This document shows positions 10,990 to 20,863 of a stretch of DNA of 64,000 nucleotides, piece by piece (position 1 is the stretch's first letter; the number at the start of each line of letters is the position of its first letter). The notes beneath the pieces are model-generated. The model was given only the letters and a program-made list of their open reading frames with translations. It was not told the origin of the DNA and made no database searches. Made by a program: the position numbers and the translations under genes. The stretch is taken from assembly GCF_016907515.1 (NCBI RefSeq), contig NZ_JAFBBY010000001.1, forward strand, positions 4,154,001 through 4,218,000. Direction: 5' to 3'. This DNA comes from Nocardioides nitrophenolicus (GTDB lineage: Bacteria > Actinomycetota > Actinomycetes > Propionibacteriales > Nocardioidaceae).

Positions 10990-12063
10990 ATGAGGATCGT
11001 CGACCGCGCGAAGGACAAGCTCGCCGAGCTCCGCGAGCGCTGGCCGCTCGTCGACCACGCGGTGCGCACCCAGGAGCACTACGGCGCCGTCCAGGGCAGT
11101 CAGCAGGCCGGCGGCGTCACCTACTTCGGCTTCCTGTCGGTGTTCCCGATCCTCGCCCTGGCGTTCTTCGTGGTCGGCTGGGTCGCGCGGGTCTTCCCCG
11201 ACGCGCAGGACGCCCTGGTCAAGGCCATCGAGGAGGTGCTGCCGGGCCTGGTCGGCGACGGCACCGGCCAGGTGAACCTGACCGACATCCAGGACGCGGC
11301 CGGGACGGTCGGGATCATCGGTCTGGTCGGCGTCCTGTACGCCGGCCTGGGCTGGCTGTCCTCGCTGCAGTCGGCGCTCACGGTCCTCTTCGAGATGCCC
11401 GCCCGGCTGCGGCCCAACTTCGTGATCGGCAAGGTGCGCGACCTGGTCACCCTGGTCGTCCTCGGCGTCGTCCTGTTCGCCAGCGTGATCGCGTCGGCGG
11501 TCCTCACCCGGACCTCACGCGCGTTGCTCGACGCGATCGGCATCGGCGCCCAGCTCGGCTGGCTGGTCGCCGTGGTCGCGGTGCTGCTCGGCCTGGCGGC
11601 GTCGGCGCTGCTGTTCTTCTTGATGTTCCGGCTGCTCGTGCGCCCCGACCTGCCGGACCGGGCGCTGTGGTCCGGGGCCGTGCTCGGCGCGCTCGGCTTC
11701 GAGATCCTCAAGCAGCTCTCCGGGCTGCTGCTGACCGGCACCCGCGGCCAACCGGCGTTCCAGGCGTTCGGCATCGCACTGATCCTGCTGGTCTGGATCA
11801 ACTACTTCTCGCGGGTGATCCTCTACGCCGCGGCCTGGGCCCAGACCAGTCCGCTCGCCGAGCGGCCGCCGGCGCCGGTCCCGGCCGCCCGGGCGATCGC
11901 GGCCGCGGCCGCCCCAGCGCCGGGAGCACCGGCAGCGGCGGCGGAGGACGCCCCCGGCTCGCGGACACCGAGCCTGCTCGCGTTCGCGGCCGGCGGGGTC
12001 GCGGGGGCCCTCGTCGCCCGGGTCGGTCGTCGTACCGGACGGTCTGGGAGACTGGGCAGGTGA
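10990..12063 (+). CDS. YihY/virulence factor BrkB family membrane protein
   Basis: The 357-aa product has about six membrane segments, with the family stretch GGVTYFGFLSVFPILALAFF near the N-terminus and the conserved LVWINYFSRVILYAAAWAQ in the last helix. The C-terminal 90 residues are an Ala/Pro-rich tail ending in a basic patch. YihY/BrkB proteins are conserved integral membrane proteins of uncertain function. The gene lies 18 bp after the RNA ligase-like gene, and its TGA overlaps the GTG of the next small gene (GTGA). Confidence 0.88.
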   Translation: MRIVDRAKDKLAELRERWPLVDHAVRTQEHYGAVQGSQQAGGVTYFGFLSVFPILALAFFVVGWVARVFPDAQDALVKAIEEVLPGLVGDGTGQVNLTDIQDAAGTVGIIGLVGVLYAGLGWLSSLQSALTVLFEMPARLRPNFVIGKVRDLVTLVVLGVVLFASVIASAVLTRTSRALLDAIGIGAQLGWLVAVVAVLLGLAASALLFFLMFRLLVRPDLPDRALWSGAVLGALGFEILKQLSGLLLTGTRGQPAFQAFGIALILLVWINYFSRVILYAAAWAQTSPLAERPPAPVPAARAIAAAAAPAPGAPAAAAEDAPGSRTPSLLAFAAGGVAGALVARVGRRTGRSGRLGR

Positions 12064-12287
12064 AGTTCGAGCGCAAGCACGCCATCCTGCTCCTCGCCGT
12101 CGCGGCCTGGAACGTCTTCTCCTTCGGCAACTTCGCCAAGAACCTCTACCAGGCCTACGACGCCGGCGAGGACCGGGCGACAGGCTACTGGGTCGCCCAC
12201 ACGGTGCTGATCGTCGTGAACTTCGTGATCGCCGGTCTGCTCGGCTCGCTCGGCTGGAAGGCGCTGCGGGCGGCAAAGGACGCGTGA
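12060..12287 (+). CDS. Small two-helix membrane protein, SCO4848 family
   Basis: The 75-aa protein has two hydrophobic helices separated by a short polar loop, with the pattern WNVFSFGNFAKNLYQAY followed by YWVAHTVLIVVNFVIA. This resembles the SCO4848 membrane protein family that accompanies trpS and YihY in Streptomyces. The GTG at 12060 overlaps the TGA of the YihY-like gene by 4 nt, which fixes the start and indicates translational coupling. The function is unknown. A role with the YihY protein is suggested only by the overlap and conserved neighbourhood. Confidence 0.8.
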   Translation: MKFERKHAILLLAVAAWNVFSFGNFAKNLYQAYDAGEDRATGYWVAHTVLIVVNFVIAGLLGSLGWKALRAAKDA

Positions 12288-12295
12288 GCGGAGCT

Positions 12296-12413
12296 GCAGG
12301 AATCGCCGGTCGACCGGCGATTCCTGCACTTGTCGGGCGTTGCAACGCCCGACAAGTGGCAGAAGAACCCGTCAAGTGACAGAACAACCGGTCGACCGGT
12401 GATTCCTACGCCG
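12296..12413. repeat. Composite palindromic element, copy 1
   Basis: Two perfect 32-bp palindromes abut: 12296-12327 (half-site GCAGGAATCGCCGGTC) and 12327-12358 (half-site CACTTGTCGGGCGTTG). They are followed by a degenerate third unit centred on ACCGGTCGACCGGT at 12387-12400. The element fills the gap between two convergent genes, and its right end covers the adenylate cyclase stop codon at 12406-12408. The reverse complement of 36526-36643 is nearly the same sequence. It probably acts as a bidirectional terminator, and its dispersal suggests a mobile or copied element. Confidence 0.88.
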
Positions 12414-13686
12414 GCGCCCCGAGCAGGAAGTACGTCGTCATCGGCCCCTTGCCCTTGACGTCCACCAGCTGCGGGTCACTGAACATGTACCTGTCCTCGA
12501 GCAGCGCGTGCGTCGCCGCGGACACCTGGATCCGGTGCGGCCGGCCGTGGGACTCCATCCGGCTGGCGGTGTTGACGGTGTCGCCCCACAGGTCGTAGGT
12601 GAACTTGCGCTGCCCGATCACCCCGGCGACGACCGGGCCGGAGGCGATGCCGATCCGCATCGCGATCGGGCTCGGCCAGGCAGGGGAGAGGCGGGCGAGC
12701 GTGCGCTGCATGTCGAGCGCCAGCTCGGCGAGGGAGGCGGCATGGTTCTCGTCGGGGACGGGCAGGCCCGCGACGGCCATGTACGCGTCGCCGACGGTCT
12801 TGATCTTCTCGATGCCGCGGTCGTCGCACAGCGCGTCGAACTCGCGGAACATGGTGTCGAGCAGCCCGACCAGCTCCTCGGCGCTCAGCGCCTCCGAGAC
12901 CGGCGTGAAGCCGACGATGTCGGAGAAGAGCACGCTCACGTTCGGCGCGGAGTCGGCGATCGCGCCGCGCTCGGTGCGCAGCCGCTCGACGATCGGCGCG
13001 GGGAGCACGTTGTGGAGCAGCTCGTCGGAGCGGGCCCGCTCCAGCTCGACCTCGCGCTGGCGCTCGAAGGCGGTGCGCCGCAGTCGCTCGAGCGCGTACC
13101 CGACGATGACCGCGATCGTGCTGATCCCGATCGTCGGTGCGACGATCGTCTCGAGCTGGTCGCTCGCGCGGGGGAGGGTGAGGCTGACGGCGGCGTAGAG
13201 GGCGACGGCCGCGCCGATGGCGTGCATCCGCAGCCGGAGCAGGCCGATCGCGCCGATCAGGGTGACCGTCCCCGAGGTGTGGACGTACGTCGCGGGCAGG
13301 TCCGCCGTGCGTGCCAGCACGGTGCCGAGCAGCACCATCAGGAAACCGGCCAGCACCACGGAGCTGAGCTGGAGGTGACGGGCCACGAAGCCTGCCCGGC
13401 CGACCAGGACGGCCGCGACCAGCAGGATCGGGGTCGCCACCGCGAACCGGACGATCGCCGCCGCCTCCGCGTCGCCGGAGCCCACGACCAGGAAGTCGAT
13501 GCCGCCGTAGACCAGGACGAAGAACACGGCCACCCACACCGCGATCCGGGACTGGCGCAGGCCCGCCGCGTCGTCGTACGCGCGGAACTCGGTCTCGGCC
13601 TCGGGCTGGTCGAACTCCAGCAGCCAGCGCCCCATGTGCAGGGCGTGGCGCTCCTGCAGCCAGCCGCCGATCACCTTGACCCCCAC
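12406..13686 (-). CDS. Membrane-bound class III adenylate cyclase
   Basis: The 426-aa protein makes cAMP. Residues 45-205 contain about six membrane helices, then a short linker leads to a cyclase homology domain from about residue 245. The domain has the metal-binding VLFSDIVGFTP, the ATP-selecting Lys in IEKIKTVGDAYMAVAG, and DLWGDTVNTASRMES with the Asp, Asn and Arg needed for substrate choice and transition-state binding. All catalytic positions look intact. The membrane part is not a recognised sensor domain. The GTG at 13686 has no ribosome site. CACGAT 6 nt upstream could be a weak leaderless -10. Confidence 0.9.
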   Translation of the reverse strand: MGVKVIGGWLQERHALHMGRWLLEFDQPEAETEFRAYDDAAGLRQSRIAVWVAVFFVLVYGGIDFLVVGSGDAEAAAIVRFAVATPILLVAAVLVGRAGFVARHLQLSSVVLAGFLMVLLGTVLARTADLPATYVHTSGTVTLIGAIGLLRLRMHAIGAAVALYAAVSLTLPRASDQLETIVAPTIGISTIAVIVGYALERLRRTAFERQREVELERARSDELLHNVLPAPIVERLRTERGAIADSAPNVSVLFSDIVGFTPVSEALSAEELVGLLDTMFREFDALCDDRGIEKIKTVGDAYMAVAGLPVPDENHAASLAELALDMQRTLARLSPAWPSPIAMRIGIASGPVVAGVIGQRKFTYDLWGDTVNTASRMESHGRPHRIQVSAATHALLEDRYMFSDPQLVDVKGKGPMTTYFLLGAPA

Positions 13687-13737
13687 AGCGGAATCGTGCC
13701 AGCACCGCCGACCCGGCGCCTAGTAGCTCGAGAAACA

Positions 13738-13819
13738 CGCCGACCCGGCAGAAAGTGGCTCCTACGAGGCTACTTTCTGCCGGGTCGGCGCGAATCCGAC
13801 ACCAGCTTCTGCCGGGTCA
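13738..13819. terminator. 19-bp hairpin with an arm copy over the sdhB stop codon
   Basis: CGCCGACCCGGCAGAAAGT at 13738-13756 pairs perfectly with 13772-13790. The right-arm sequence TTCTGCCGGGTC recurs just beyond, and the sdhB stop (13817-13819) falls at the edge of this extra copy. The structure follows the sdhCAB operon and precedes the cyclase gene. Confidence 0.7.
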
Positions 13820-14560
13820 GTGACCGTTCTTCAGCGCGGTGCGCAGGTCCTTGTTGAGCTGGGAGATCACGTCGAGCGGGATCTCCTTCGGGCAGGCCGC
13901 GGCGCACTCGCCGATGTTGGTGCAGCCGCCGAAGCCCTCGTGGTCGTGCTGGCCGACCATGTCGACGACGCGCGACCAGCGCTCCGGCTGGCCCTGGGGC
14001 AGCTCGCCGAGGTGGGTGATCTTGGCGCCCATGAACAGCGAGGCGGAGCCGTTGGGGCAGGCGGCGACGCAGGCGCCGCAGCCGATGCAGGTCGCGACGT
14101 TGAACGCCCGCATCGCCTTGTCGCGCGGCGCCGGCACCGAGTTGGCCTCGGGGGCCGAGCCGGTGTTGGCGGAGATGTAGCCGCCGGCCTGGATGATCCG
14201 GTCGAACGCCGACCGGTCGACGACCAGGTCCTTGAGCACCGGGAACGGCTCGGCGCGCCAGGGCTCGATGGTGATCGTGTCGCCGTCGTTGAACGAGCGC
14301 ATGTGCAGCTGGCAGGTGGTGGTGACCTCGGGGCCGTGGGCCTGGCCGTTGATCATCAGCGAGCACATGCCGCAGATGCCCTCACGACAGTCGCTGTCGA
14401 ACGCGACCGGCTCCTCGCCGGAGGTGACGAGCTGCTCGTTGAGCAGGTCGAGCATCTCCAGGAAGGACATGTCGGACGAGACGCCGTCGAGCTCGTAGGT
14501 GTGCATCGCACCCTGGGCAGCGGCGTTCTCCTGCCGCCACACCTTGAGAGTGACCTTCAC
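13817..14560 (-). CDS. sdhB: Succinate dehydrogenase iron-sulfur subunit
   Basis: The 247-aa protein carries electrons from the flavoprotein to the membrane quinone. The N-terminal ferredoxin domain binds a 2Fe-2S cluster (CREGICGMC from residue 58 plus a further Cys near 83). The C-terminal domain has [14 protein letters not shown] and [16 protein letters not shown] for the 4Fe-4S and 3Fe-4S clusters. I chose the GTG at 14560 because the family starts with a [13 protein letters not shown] strand; upstream sequence in this frame is low quality. The gap to sdhA is about 73 bp and holds a possible 17-codon ORF that overlaps this start by GTGA. The gene is last in the sdhCAB operon. Confidence 0.94.
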   Translation of the reverse strand: MKVTLKVWRQENAAAQGAMHTYELDGVSSDMSFLEMLDLLNEQLVTSGEEPVAFDSDCREGICGMCSLMINGQAHGPEVTTTCQLHMRSFNDGDTITIEPWRAEPFPVLKDLVVDRSAFDRIIQAGGYISANTGSAPEANSVPAPRDKAMRAFNVATCIGCGACVAACPNGSASLFMGAKITHLGELPQGQPERWSRVVDMVGQHDHEGFGGCTNIGECAAACPKEIPLDVISQLNKDLRTALKNGH

Positions 14561-14610
14561 TTGTTGCCTCGCTTCGCGTCGGCCACAAGTGAAGTGGCTT
14601 CGCTGTACAT
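14557..14610 (-). other. Possible 17-codon leader ORF between sdhA and sdhB
   Basis: An ATG at 14610 opens a frame encoding [17 protein letters not shown] and ends in a TGA that overlaps the sdhB GTG by 4 nt. The arrangement would couple sdhB translation to this short ORF. Its ribosome site is weak, so it may be chance. The same gap has repeated GAGCGAAGCGAGCGAA-like sequence. Confidence 0.3.
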
Positions 14611-14633
14611 CTTCGTTCGCTCGCTTCGCTCGC

Positions 14634-16697
<2,064 letters not shown>

Positions 16698-16709
16698 GTC
16701 GTTGGCCCC

Positions 16710-17426
16710 TTACTTCTCGATGATGCCGACGAGCACGGACAGCGGAACCAGCGAGAAGCCGCCGGCGACGACGATGGCGACCACCCAGCCGGCCGCACGG
16801 GCGCGGGCCCGCGACGTCGCCGAGTTGGTGAGGCCGAGCGTCTGCAGCGAGCTGAAGGTGCCGTGGTGCAGGTGGAGGCCCAGGGCCACCATCGCCAGCA
16901 GGTAGATGATCGTCATCCACCACAGGTCGAAGGTGTCGACGAGCAGGGAGTACGGGTCGTGGCCACCGGTGTCGCCGTTGCTCGGGTTGATCTTGACGAT
17001 GGTGAAGTTGAGCAGGTGCCACACGAGGAAGACCAGGATGGTGACGCCGCCCCAGCGCATGGTGCGCGAGGAGATCGACGAGCCGACGTTCTTCTTGGCG
17101 ACGTACTTCACCGGACGGGCCTTGGCCGCGCGGCTGGCGAGGATCGCCGCGCACGCGATGTGGACGATGACGGCGACGAGGAGGCCGACGCGCATGATCC
17201 ACAGGAAGCCCTCGTGGGGGAGCAGCGGCTCGCCCAGCTCACGCAGGTGCTCGGCGTAGTGGTTGAACGCCTCCTGCCCCGCGAAGGCCTTGAGGTTGCC
17301 GTACATGTGCCCCAGCACGAAGCCGATGAACAGCAGGCCACTCACGGCCATGAGCAATTTCAGGGCGATGGTCGTGCGTGCTGCACGGCTGCCCTTCACC
17401 AGTTGAGGACGCGTCGTCGATGCCAC
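16710..17426 (-). CDS. sdhC: Succinate dehydrogenase cytochrome b subunit
   Basis: The 238-aa membrane anchor has five hydrophobic segments and several helix-borne His residues (GHMYGNLK, NHYAEHL, VHIACAA, WHLLNF, LHLHHG) suited to binding two haems. This is the single-subunit cytochrome b558-type anchor, and no sdhD is present, as expected for B-type sdhCAB. The GTG at 17426 follows a TAGCGT box by 8 nt with no ribosome site, so the operon appears leaderless. A palindrome resembling an iron-regulator box lies about 60 bp upstream. Confidence 0.92.
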   Translation of the reverse strand: MASTTRPQLVKGSRAARTTIALKLLMAVSGLLFIGFVLGHMYGNLKAFAGQEAFNHYAEHLRELGEPLLPHEGFLWIMRVGLLVAVIVHIACAAILASRAAKARPVKYVAKKNVGSSISSRTMRWGGVTILVFLVWHLLNFTIVKINPSNGDTGGHDPYSLLVDTFDLWWMTIIYLLAMVALGLHLHHGTFSSLQTLGLTNSATSRARARAAGWVVAIVVAGGFSLVPLSVLVGIIEK

Positions 17427-17434
17427 GGGGGGCC

Positions 17435-17440
17435 ACGCTA
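17435..17440 (-). promoter_or_regulatory. -10 box TAGCGT for sdhCAB
   Basis: On the minus strand TAGCGT ends 8 nt before the sdhC GTG, consistent with a leaderless or nearly leaderless transcript. Confidence 0.45.
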
Positions 17441-17487
17441 CTCCCGCTACTGACGAGTAGGTGACGCGGATCATGTGAGATATGCAC

Positions 17488-17503
17488 GTAAGGCAAGCCT
17501 TAC
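17488..17503. promoter_or_regulatory. Palindrome GTAAGGCAAGCCTTAC upstream of sdhCAB
   Basis: Seven-bp arms GTAAGGC/GCCTTAC flank AA. The core AGG-N4-CCT resembles half of the DtxR/IdeR iron-box (TTAGGTTAGGCTAACCTAA). It lies between sdhC and the DyP peroxidase gene, both encoding iron proteins. A possible -35 (TTGCCT, minus strand) overlaps it. The assignment is tentative. Confidence 0.4.
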
Positions 17504-17524
17504 TCGCGATCTCTCTGCTCGGAT

Positions 17525-18460
17525 TCAGCTGGCAGCGTCGTCGAGGAACTCGGTCGTCGGGACGAAGAAGAGGGTGCCGGTGACCGCGGTGGAGAAGTCG
17601 AGGATCCGGTCGTGGTTGCCGGGCGGGCGACCCACGAACATGTTGGTCAGCATCTGCTCGGTGACGCCGGGATCGTTGGCGTAGCCGATGAAGTAGGTGC
17701 CGAACTCGGCCGCGCCGACCCGGCCGAAGGGCATGTTGTCGCGCAGGATCGCGCGCTCCGTGCCGTCGTCGTCGACGATCGTGGTGAGCGCCACGTGGGA
17801 GTTGCTCGGCTTGACGTCGTCGGCCATCTCGACGTCGGAGAGCTTGGCGCGGCCGATGGCGCGCTCCTGGTCCTCGACGGACAGCGCGCCCCAGGCGGTC
17901 AGGTCGTGCAGGTACTTCTGGGTGATCACATAGCTCCCGCCGGCGTACGCCGGGTCCTCGGCTCCGATCAGCACCGCGGCCGCCTTGTCGGGGCCCTCCG
18001 GGTTCTCGGTGCCGTCGACGAACCCGAGCATGTCGCGCTGGTCGAAGGAGCGGAAGCCGTGCACCTCGTCGACGACCCGCGCGACGCCGCTCAGCCGCTC
18101 GGTGAGGTGCTGGGCCAGCTCGAAGCACAGGTCCATCCGGTGCGCGCGGAGGTGGACGAGCAGGTCGCCGGGGGTGGCCGGAGCCCGGTGGACGCCGCCG
18201 GCGATCTCGCGGAAGGGGTGCAGATGGCGGGGCCGGGGCGCGGTGAACAGCCGGTCCCAGGCGTCGGCGCCGATGCCGACGACGCAGGTCAGCTCGCCCT
18301 CGGGGATCCGGAAGCCGACCGAGCGGCGCAGTCCGCCGACGTCGGCGAGCAGCTCCCGCACGGTCGCGGCGCCCTGGTCGTCGAGGGCGGGGTCGAGGGT
18401 GAGGGTCAGGAAGATCGCGGACTCGGTGAGCGGAGCCAGGACGGCCTGGGGAGTGGACAC
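17525..18460 (-). CDS. DyP-type haem peroxidase (cytosolic, B-type)
   Basis: The 311-aa protein has the DyP signature GXXDG as GFVDGTENP, the distal Arg in RAILRDNMPFG, and the likely haem-ligand His in KPSNSHVALT. It lacks a Tat signal, so it is not an EfeB-type secreted enzyme, and its C-terminus (FLDDAAS) does not look like an encapsulin-targeting tail. B-type DyPs use hydrogen peroxide to oxidise dyes, phenolics and manganese. The GTG at 18460 follows GAGG by 8 nt and begins at the conserved TPQAVLAPLT; a TTG at 18511 would give 17 extra, poorly conserved residues. Confidence 0.92.
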   Translation of the reverse strand: MSTPQAVLAPLTESAIFLTLTLDPALDDQGAATVRELLADVGGLRRSVGFRIPEGELTCVVGIGADAWDRLFTAPRPRHLHPFREIAGGVHRAPATPGDLLVHLRAHRMDLCFELAQHLTERLSGVARVVDEVHGFRSFDQRDMLGFVDGTENPEGPDKAAAVLIGAEDPAYAGGSYVITQKYLHDLTAWGALSVEDQERAIGRAKLSDVEMADDVKPSNSHVALTTIVDDDGTERAILRDNMPFGRVGAAEFGTYFIGYANDPGVTEQMLTNMFVGRPPGNHDRILDFSTAVTGTLFFVPTTEFLDDAAS

Positions 18461-18538
18461 CTGTCGATCCTCGTGGACGCCGCGGCTCTCGGCCAGAGGT
18501 CCGACGATCAACGTTGTTTATCGAGCCATGGGTGATCG

Positions 18539-20863
18539 ATGTTTGACGGCGGGATCGGGGCGAGAGACCCTGCAGGAGTGAGCAAGCCGCCGGACGTGGA
18601 TCCCCAGGACGATCTCAAGGTCACCCCGCCGAAGACGTACGCCGCCGGCGTCCCCGCCGTCGCCCACGCGATGGAGTACTCCCTGGCCCAGGCCGGGCCG
18701 AAGCGCACCCTGCTCACCCTGCTCAGCCTCAACCAGGCCGAGGGCATCGACTGTCCCGGCTGCGCGTGGCCGGACCCGAAGCACCGGCACAAGAACGAGT
18801 ATTGCGAGAACGGCGCCAAGCACGTCAACGACGAGGCCACGACGCGCCGGGTGACCCGGGAGTTCTTCGCCGAGCACTCCGTCGCCGAGCTCGACGCCAA
18901 GTCCGACATGTGGCTCAACCACCAGGGCCGGCTGACCGAGCCGATGGTGAAGCGGCCCGGCGCGACCCACTACGAGCCGATCGGCTGGGACGACGCGCTC
19001 GGCCTGGTCGCCGACGAGCTCACCGCCCTGGCCTCGCCGGACGAGGCGATGTTCTACACCTCGGGCCGGCTCAACAACGAGGCCGCCTTCCTGCTCCAGC
19101 TCTTCGCCCGCGCGTACGGCACCAACAACCTGCCCGACTGCTCCAACATGTGCCACGAGTCGAGCGGGTCCGGCCTGGGGGAGACCCTCGGCATCGGCAA
19201 GGGCAGCGTCTCGCTCGACGACATCCACGAGTCCGACCTGGTCTTCGTCGTCGGCCAGAACCCCGGCACCAACCATCCGCGGATGCTCTCGGCGCTGGAG
19301 GAGACCAAGCGCAACGGCGGCCGCGTGATCGCGGTCAACCCGCTCCCCGAGGCCGGGCTGATCCGGTTCAAGAACCCGCAGAAGCCCCGCGGCGTCGTCG
19401 GCCGGGGTACGCCGATCGCCGACGTCTTCCTCAAGATCCGCCCGGGCGGCGACCTGGCCCTGTTCCAGATGCTCAACCGGCTGCTGCTCGAGGCCGAGGA
19501 CGCCGCGCCCGGCACGGTGCTCGACCACGACTACATCGCGGCCCACACCACGGGCTTCGAGGAGTTCGCCGCCCACACCCGCACCGTCACCTGGGAGCAC
19601 GTCCTCGAGGCGACCGGCCTGACCCGCGCGGAGATCGAGGGCGTGCTGCAGGAGGTGCTCGCCGCGAAGAGCGTCATCGTGTGCTGGGCGATGGGCCTGA
19701 CCCAGCACCGCCACGGCGTGCCCACGATCCGCGAGCTGGTCAGCTTCCTGCTGCTGCGCGGCAACCTGGGCCGCCCCGGCGCCGGCGTGTGCCCGGTGCG
19801 CGGGCACAGCAACGTCCAGGGCGACCGCACCATGGGCATCTGGGAGCGGGTGCCCGACAGCTTCCTCGACGCCCTGGGCCGCGAGTTCTCCTTCGACCCG
19901 CCGCGCCACCACGGCTACGACTCGGTAGCGGGCGTCCGCGCGATGCGCGACGGCAAGGCGCGGGTCTTCGTCGGCGTCGCCGGCAACTTCGTGCGTGCCA
20001 TGTCCGACAGCGAGGTCACCGAGGCCGCGCTGCGCTCGTGCTCGCTGACGGTGCAGATCTCCACCAAGCTCAACCGCTCCCACACCGTGTGCGGCGAGAC
20101 CGCGCTGATCCTGCCGACCCTGGGCCGCAGCGACCGTGACGTGCAGGCCACCGGCGAGCAGTTCGTGACCGTCGAGGACTCGATGAGCGAGGTGCACCAG
20201 TCCCGCGGCCGGCTCGACCCCGCCTCGCCCGACCTGCTGAGCGAGGTCGCGATCATCGGCCGGCTCGCGCGTCGTACCCTCGGCGAGGGCGGCGCGATCC
20301 CCTGGGAGGACTTCGAGGCCGACTACGCGCTCGTCCGCGACCGGATCGCCCGCGTGGTGCCGGGCTTCGAGGACTTCAACGCCCGCGTCGCCGTCCCGGG
20401 CGGCTTCCGGCTGCCCAACCCGGTCAACGAGGGCCGGTTCCCGACCCCCAGCGGCAAGGCGGTGTTCGTCCGCAACGCCCTCGACCACCTCGCCGCGCCG
20501 CCGGGCCACCTGGTGCTGCAGAGCCTGCGCTCCCACGACCAGTGGAACACCATCCCGTACGCCATGAACGACCGCTACCGCGGCATCCACGACGCCCGCC
20601 GGATCGTCATGGTCAACCCCGACGACCTGGCCGAGCTCGGCCTCGCCGACCGCGACCTGGTCGACATCGTGAGCATCTGGACCGACGGCAGCGAGCGGCG
20701 TGCAGAGGGATTCCGGGTGGTCGCCTACCCGGCGGCCCGGGGCTCGGCGGCCTCCTACTATCCGGAGACCAACGTCCTGGTCCCGCTCGACAGCGTGGCG
20801 GAGGTCAGCAACACGCCCACGTCCAAGGGCGTCATCGTCAGGCTGGAGCGCGTTGCCGGCTGA
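18539..20863 (+). CDS. FdhF/YdeP-family molybdopterin oxidoreductase
   Basis: The product of about 774 aa belongs to the DMSO-reductase superfamily branch that contains E. coli YdeP. It has the N-terminal CPGCAWPDP, the pterin-binding-region pattern TSGRLNNEAAFLLQLFARAYG followed by NMCHESSGSGLGETLG, and GTNHPRMLSALEETK in the middle. The C-terminal molydop-binding domain contains LRSHDQWNTIPYAMNDRYRG. Members are annotated as formate dehydrogenase-like, but their electron donor is not established. The start is uncertain: ATG 18539 or GTG 18578, neither with a clear ribosome site. The downstream membrane protein starts inside its last codons. Confidence 0.88.
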   Translation: MFDGGIGARDPAGVSKPPDVDPQDDLKVTPPKTYAAGVPAVAHAMEYSLAQAGPKRTLLTLLSLNQAEGIDCPGCAWPDPKHRHKNEYCENGAKHVNDEATTRRVTREFFAEHSVAELDAKSDMWLNHQGRLTEPMVKRPGATHYEPIGWDDALGLVADELTALASPDEAMFYTSGRLNNEAAFLLQLFARAYGTNNLPDCSNMCHESSGSGLGETLGIGKGSVSLDDIHESDLVFVVGQNPGTNHPRMLSALEETKRNGGRVIAVNPLPEAGLIRFKNPQKPRGVVGRGTPIADVFLKIRPGGDLALFQMLNRLLLEAEDAAPGTVLDHDYIAAHTTGFEEFAAHTRTVTWEHVLEATGLTRAEIEGVLQEVLAAKSVIVCWAMGLTQHRHGVPTIRELVSFLLLRGNLGRPGAGVCPVRGHSNVQGDRTMGIWERVPDSFLDALGREFSFDPPRHHGYDSVAGVRAMRDGKARVFVGVAGNFVRAMSDSEVTEAALRSCSLTVQISTKLNRSHTVCGETALILPTLGRSDRDVQATGEQFVTVEDSMSEVHQSRGRLDPASPDLLSEVAIIGRLARRTLGEGGAIPWEDFEADYALVRDRIARVVPGFEDFNARVAVPGGFRLPNPVNEGRFPTPSGKAVFVRNALDHLAAPPGHLVLQSLRSHDQWNTIPYAMNDRYRGIHDARRIVMVNPDDLAELGLADRDLVDIVSIWTDGSERRAEGFRVVAYPAARGSAASYYPETNVLVPLDSVAEVSNTPTSKGVIVRLERVAG

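Noticed and set aside
17525..18460. Encapsulin cargo peroxidase
   Set aside because: The DyP C-terminus lacks a targeting peptide and no encapsulin shell gene is adjacent.
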